Positions 57,546 to 64,000 of a DNA stretch of 64,000 nucleotides are shown in pieces. The notes below the pieces were generated by a model. The model saw only the letters and a program-made list of their open reading frames with translations, searched no databases and was not told the origin of the DNA. Source of the DNA: Exiguobacterium aurantiacum (GTDB lineage: Bacteria > Bacillota > Bacilli > Exiguobacteriales > Exiguobacteriaceae). Positions within the stretch are counted from its first letter, which is position 1. Each line of letters starts with the position of its first letter. The DNA is taken from assembly GCF_024362205.1 (NCBI RefSeq), contig NZ_CP101462.1, forward strand, positions 1,826,501 through 1,890,500. Reading direction: 5' to 3'. Made by a program: the position numbers and the translations under genes.

Positions 57546-58481
57546 TTATTTCGGATTATGTTTGAACGCTTCGAGCTGTTCATGATAGTCGAGCAAGTGC
57601 CCGTGTAAGATTTCAGAAACGGATAAATCTTCGTGTGGCAATGTGAACAGCGAATACGGCTTGTCACACGTGTAGAGGATGTCGTGATGATGCGCGAGGA
57701 GATATAAAAACTCGGATTCGAACGCCCGGCGTTCTTCCTCACCCATCAATAATAGTGCCTCGCGATGTTCGGCGAGACTCTCGAGCAACAAGACAAGCTT
57801 GTCCTCAAGGTGAATCAATAACCGGTACTGCTTGATCGTCAAATGCTTCAATTTCACGTTCGTCACTTTCATATCCTCTTGGAGCATCATGTGCAGCTCC
57901 TGATGCCCGAGGATGCGGGCTCGTGTCTCGAGCAATTCCGACGGGGACCCGACGAGTTCGCGCCAATGATGGAACATGTAGGCCGATGTCTTTCGAATTT
58001 CACTAAGCAACCGATCTTCATAACGAGGCGGCAAGAACGCATAGTTGACCCCGAGTGAGACGAAAACACCGACGGCCGTCAACAGCGAACGGGTCCACGC
58101 ATAATGGAAGAAATCGGTCGTCGGGTTCTCGAGCATGAGCACGATTGCGAACGCCGCGTACGTCGACATATGCGTCTTATCGAATGTCGTGTTGAGCGTG
58201 AGCGCGACGATGACGGCGAGTCCGATTGAGATCGGGTTGACCCCGAACGCGTAGACGATCAAAAGACCACACATGAGCCCGACGATCGTCCCGAAGATTC
58301 GGCTGAAGACGATGTTCGATGACCGTTTCACGGTCGGTTGCATCGCGACGACGGCCGCGATTGCCCCCATGCCTGAATAGATGCCAAACACGTACCACGA
58401 CAAGGCGATCGTGATGGCGACGGCAATCCCCGTCTTCAATGTCCGGAGCCCGACTTTTGGGATGTATCGTTTGTTGATCAT
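57546..58481 (-). CDS. FUSC/aromatic acid exporter-family membrane protein
   Basis: 311 residues. N-terminal half has about five to six membrane helices (GIAVAITIALSWYVFGIYSG, MGAIAAVVAMQPTVKRS, GLMCGLLIVYAF, then two more to about residue 150) with the FUSC/ArAE pattern including QPTVKRSSN. The C-terminal half is a long helical cytoplasmic domain (about 155-311). Members export aromatic acids or have unknown transport roles. Start overlaps the DUF4097-like gene by 4 bp, so both form one operon. Confidence 0.85.
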   Translation of the reverse strand: MINKRYIPKVGLRTLKTGIAVAITIALSWYVFGIYSGMGAIAAVVAMQPTVKRSSNIVFSRIFGTIVGLMCGLLIVYAFGVNPISIGLAVIVALTLNTTFDKTHMSTYAAFAIVLMLENPTTDFFHYAWTRSLLTAVGVFVSLGVNYAFLPPRYEDRLLSEIRKTSAYMFHHWRELVGSPSELLETRARILGHQELHMMLQEDMKVTNVKLKHLTIKQYRLLIHLEDKLVLLLESLAEHREALLLMGEEERRAFESEFLYLLAHHHDILYTCDKPYSLFTLPHEDLSVSEILHGHLLDYHEQLEAFKHNPK

Positions 58482-59308
58482 TTCAGTTCGACCTTTCCTG
58501 TCTCGGAAATGAGTTCGATATTCGGTCGGTTCGAGTTCGACAGATGGTACACGCCGCCCCCGATTTCCTTGAACCGATCTGACGCCGTCACATTGCCCGT
58601 CGTCGTGACGTTCACTTGTCCGGTCGCGTTGCGCGGCTCGTAAGCGAGCGTCCCAGCCTCGGTCTGAACCGTCAAGCTTTGATTGACGACGATGTCACCC
58701 ACGGTCGCATTCCGATAGGATCGGATATCTCCCGTGACGACACGGACGGTCTCTAGTGTCGCATCACTCCGCGTCTCGACACGAAGTCGATCACTTTCGA
58801 GTTTCTTTACATTGACTGCGTTCGCCTCCAAGATGATCGTCTTGGCGATCAGTCCTTGTCCCGTCACTTGCTCGGCCTCGACATTGATTGACGTCATCGA
58901 GCTCGGCAAGGCGACGCGAATCTTGTAACGGGACGGCACATCGCTCGCCCGGCTGCCAAATTGACTCAGCTGGCCATACCGCTCGACGACCGAGATTGTG
59001 TCACCGACCGACTTGACTTTGATGCGACGCTCTTTCGAGTTCGTCTGCAACACTTCAATTTGAACCTTTTCATTCGTGCTCCGAACAAATTCGACGTTGC
59101 CGTGCGCCGTCTCGAGCCGAAGTCTCTTCATCTGGTATCGGTCCTCGTACGTGTCCCCGAGTGCCAACACGTGGCTGAATATGAATAAATTCAAGAAAAA
59201 GATGAGGGGCAAGACGGTGAGGACGAGTCCGAACGCGATTTTACGATGTTTCGGGATGGCTTGAAAGCGAGATTTCAAGGATTTTCCCTTTATTCTAGAA
59301 TACGCCAT
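58478..59308 (-). CDS. DUF4097-like membrane-anchored protein
   Basis: 276 residues from the ATG at 59308 (AAAGGAG six nt before it). A basic N-terminus and one membrane segment (about 25-49) are followed by a repetitive beta-strand region (VNVKKLESDRLRVETRSDAT, RNATVGDIVVNQSLTVQTEA) like the beta-helix of DUF4097/LiaG proteins. Extracytoplasmic localisation is inferred. A perfect dyad lies over its promoter. No specific function can be given. Confidence 0.7.
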   Translation of the reverse strand: MAYSRIKGKSLKSRFQAIPKHRKIAFGLVLTVLPLIFFLNLFIFSHVLALGDTYEDRYQMKRLRLETAHGNVEFVRSTNEKVQIEVLQTNSKERRIKVKSVGDTISVVERYGQLSQFGSRASDVPSRYKIRVALPSSMTSINVEAEQVTGQGLIAKTIILEANAVNVKKLESDRLRVETRSDATLETVRVVTGDIRSYRNATVGDIVVNQSLTVQTEAGTLAYEPRNATGQVNVTTTGNVTASDRFKEIGGGVYHLSNSNRPNIELISETGKVELK

Positions 59309-59337
59309 ACACATCTCCTTTGTTGACTGCTTTCCCT

Positions 59338-59369
59338 ATTCTAACATGTTCAGTATGCCATGTACTGAA
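59338..59369 (-). promoter_or_regulatory. Promoter with perfect-dyad operator before the DUF4097/FUSC operon
   Basis: Minus strand -10 TAGAAT (59338-59343). Immediately upstream lies TTCAGTA-N7-TACTGAA (59349-59355 and 59363-59369), covering the -35 zone, where the hexamer at 17-nt spacing (AGTACA) is weak. This suggests a regulator-controlled promoter, for example of the GntR/YtrA type; the protein is unknown. Confidence 0.5.
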
Positions 59370-59371
59370 TA

Positions 59372-59399
59372 GAAAAAGAATCCGCCCGGAGGTGGATTC
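59372..59399 (-). terminator. pyrE: Terminator of the pyr operon
   Basis: Nine-bp stem with one G-T pair (59378-59386 with 59391-59399), followed on the minus strand by CTTTTTC. It lies just past the pyrE stop. Confidence 0.88.
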
Positions 59400-59409
59400 T
59401 CGTTGCAGC

Positions 59410-60022
59410 TTATGAAGATAAGACACGTTCGCTCCAACCTGTCGGATCGTTTCGCCAGTCGCGTAAGGAAGCAGCTTCTTCTTTACTGATGATTCGCTTC
59501 TTGACGGCGACGTCGAGCACATCCATAAGTGTAATCAGGGCATGCGCAGTGAAGCCAGAGTCCAATAGATTGATGTGGAGACGGCTTAGACTGTACGAGA
59601 AGATCGCTTGAATCTTGATGACTTCCCCCCCCGCTTCCTGGATTGCCTTGGCGGCCTCGATGCTTGATGAGCCGGTCGACAACAAGTCTTCGATCACGAC
59701 GACACGAGCGCCTGGCTCGAACCGACCTTCGATTCGATTCCCTTTTCCATGTCCTTTCGCACTCGAGCGGACGTAGACGAGCGGCAATCCGAGCCGATCG
59801 GCGACAAGCGTCGCGTGGGGGATACCCGCTGTTGCCGTCCCGGCGATGACGTCAGCGTCGAGCGGACGGATCACCTCGACGAGCGCATCGATGATGAGAT
59901 TGCGGACGTCAGGATAGCTGAGCGTCAAGCGATTGTCACAATAAATCGGACTCTTCATCCCGCTCGACCACGTGTATGGATTTTCCGGTGACAAGGTCAC
60001 GGCCTCGATTTGTAGTAAAGCT

Positions 60023-60039
<17 letters not shown>
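59410..60039 (-). CDS. pyrE: Orotate phosphoribosyltransferase
   Basis: 209 residues from the ATG at 60039; the reading frame continues upstream 42 codons inside pyrF but these are not PyrE-like. Makes OMP from orotate and PRPP. PRPP motif VVVIEDLLSTGSSSIEA; N-terminal YTWSSGMKSPIYCDNR. Last gene of the operon. Confidence 0.97.
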
Positions 60040-62340
<2,301 letters not shown>

Positions 62341-62344
<4 letters not shown>

Positions 62345-64000
62345 ACGGTCACCCCGAATGTCGTGAACGCCGGCAAGCTCGTCGTTTGGAACGACAGGCT
62401 CTCGATGACTCGAAGCAGCGCCTCGACCGTGTCAAGCGACGTCAGGCAGAGCACCCCTTGCTCGGCCGCGGCCCGACGGATGATGAACCCGTCTTTTGTC
62501 GCGAGGGCGTCACGCGTCGTCGTGTTCAAGACGATGTCGACTTCTCCTCGTTCGATGACGCTCAGCATCGTCTCTCCCGACTCATTGATTTTCCCGACCG
62601 GGTGGACCGGCAAGCCGTCTGCCGAGAGGGCGGTTGCCGTACCGGACGTGGCCATCAGGCGGAATCCGAGTCGATTGAAGCGGCGGGCGATGTCGAGCGC
62701 CTCGTCCTTGTCTTGGTCGGCGACCGTCAACAACACGTTCCCTTTCAAGGCGATCGTCATGCCGGCGGCGACGAGTCCTTTATACAGTGCTTTTTCGAGC
62801 GTGCGGTCTGTCGCCATGACTTCACCGGTCGATTTCATCTCCGGACCAAGTGATGGGTCGACTTCTTTCAGTTTCGCGAAACTGAACACCGGCACTTTGA
62901 CCGAGATGGCATCCGCTTCAGGATGCAGGCCGGTCCCAAGCCCGAGGTCTTTCAGGCTCGTCCCGAGAATCGTCTGCGTGGCGATGCGTGCGACCGGGAG
63001 GCCCGTCACTTTCGAGATGAACGGGACGGTCCGGCTCGCCCGCGGGTTGACCTCGATGACGTATAGGTCGTCGGCGTAGACGAACTGGATATTGAGCAAC
63101 CCTTTGATCCGGAACGCCTTGGCGAGTTTGATCGTGTAATCGACGACCTTCTCTTTTAACGCTTCGCTCAACCGCTGCGGCGGGTACACCGCAATCGAGT
63201 CGCCCGAGTGGACCCCGGCCCGTTCAATATGTTCCATGATACCCGGGATGTAAACGTCTGTCCCGTCACAGATGGCGTCGACTTCGATCTCGATTCCCGT
63301 CAAGTATCGGTCGATGAGAACAGGTCGATCTTTCGAGGCGACGACGGCGTGGCGCATGTACCGCTCAAGCTCCAAGCGCTCATAGACAATTTCCATCGCC
63401 CGGCCACCGAGGACGTATGATGGGCGGACAAGTACCGGATAGCCGAGCATGTCGGCACAGGCGACGGCCTCTTCGACCGTGACCGCCGTCTTGCCTGGCG
63501 GTTGGGCGAGCCGTTCGGCCGAGAGCGTCGCTTCGAACGCTTTCCGGTCTTCGGCGCGGTCGATGTCTTCAAGCGACGTCCCTAAAATCTGGACCCCTTC
63601 CGCTTCGAGCGAGGCCGCCAAGTTGATGGCCGTCTGGCCGCCGAACTGGACGATGACACCGAGCGGCTGTTCGTTGCGGATGACCTCGAGCACGTCCTCG
63701 GTCGTGAGCGGTTCGAAGTAGAGCCGGTCCGAGATCGAGAAGTCTGTCGACACTGTCTCCGGATTGTTGTTGATGATGATCGCTTCATAACCTGCGTCAC
63801 GAATCGTCTGAATCGAGTGGACGGTCGCGTAGTCGAACTCGACACCTTGGCCGATGCGGATTGGGCCCGATCCGAGGACGAGAATCGACGGCTTGTCCGT
63901 CTTCACGGCCTCGTTCTCGACTTCGTACGTCCCGTAAAAGTATGGTGTCTCCGAGGCGAACTCGGCCGCACACGTGTCGACCATCTTGTACACAGGACGG
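62341..64000 (-). CDS. carB: Carbamoyl-phosphate synthase large subunit (C-terminal half)
   Basis: Partial: the gene enters from the right edge and about 552 of ~1070 residues are visible. Makes carbamoyl phosphate for pyrimidine synthesis. Visible: [21 protein letters not shown] linker motif read as [10 protein letters not shown], the second ATP-grasp domain ([34 protein letters not shown]) and the allosteric MGS domain (about the last 140 residues). Pyrimidine position in carB-pyrK-pyrD-pyrF-pyrE marks it as the pyr copy. Confidence 0.97.

Noticed and set aside
57361-57585. Small plus-strand open frame across the repeat and FUSC 3' end
   Set aside because: It consists of the palindromic repeat and antisense sequence, with no ribosome site.

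Overview
This 64 kb window is core chromosome of a low-GC-lineage Gram-positive bacterium (Firmicutes, Bacillales). Gene order follows the Bacillus subtilis pyr - gmk/priA/prkC - fapR/acpP - smc/ffh/rplS - sucCD/topA/codY - fla/che backbone almost gene for gene, but base composition is higher and protein divergence larger than in Bacillus. Together with details such as thiT next to thiN, this suggests Exiguobacterium or a close relative. That is an inference from gene content and order, not a database match. Nearly all genes run on the minus strand, so biological order is from high to low coordinates. Only rpmB, rqcH and a small DUF1128 gene are on the plus strand.

Reading in transcription order. 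64000-59410: the end of the pyrimidine operon (carB partial, pyrK, pyrD, pyrF, pyrE). 59308-57546: a two-gene envelope module (DUF4097-like membrane-anchored protein plus FUSC-type membrane protein). 57540-57207: a 339-bp gap with two large structured elements and a hairpin. 57206-55518: rqcH on the plus strand, divergent from 55362-42871: gmk, rpoZ, coaBC, priA, an in-frame peptide deformylase/methionyl-tRNA formyltransferase fusion, rsmB, rlmN, prpC, prkC, rsgA, rpe. 42845-41515: TPP riboswitch, thiT, thiN. 41456-41268: rpmB (+). 41014-35295: Asp23-like protein, fakA, sdaAB, sdaAA, recG. 35202-30838: the FapR-controlled lipid operon fapR-plsX-fabD-fabG-acpP, then rnc. 30786-30592: DUF1128 gene (+). 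30476-24149: smc, ftsY, ylxM, ffh. 24067-18632: rpsP, rimM, trmD, rplS, lepB, rbgA, rnhB, and a FliK-like/FlhB-C-like pair. 18520-12112: sucCD, dprA, topA, trmFO. 11925-8300: xerC, hslV, hslU, codY. 8025-1: flagellar basal-body and export genes flgB, flgC, fliE-fliK, flgD (cut by the window edge).

Regulatory sites that can be read directly include a FapR operator over the fapR start region, a TPP riboswitch with terminator before thiT, a near-consensus CodY box before the xerC-hslVU-codY operon, a catabolite-response element over the sucCD promoter, a candidate L19 leader, several sigma-A promoters and many intrinsic terminators.

No mobile element, CRISPR array, rRNA or tRNA gene was seen. 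The most unusual item is the def-fmt fusion, which puts the enzyme that adds the formyl group to initiator Met-tRNA and the enzyme that removes it from the nascent protein into one polypeptide. Other points worth a second look are the candidate CodY autoregulation site, the orphan FliK/FlhB-C pair, the perfect dyad before the DUF4097/FUSC module, the missing khpA between rpsP and rimM, and the structured elements after rqcH.
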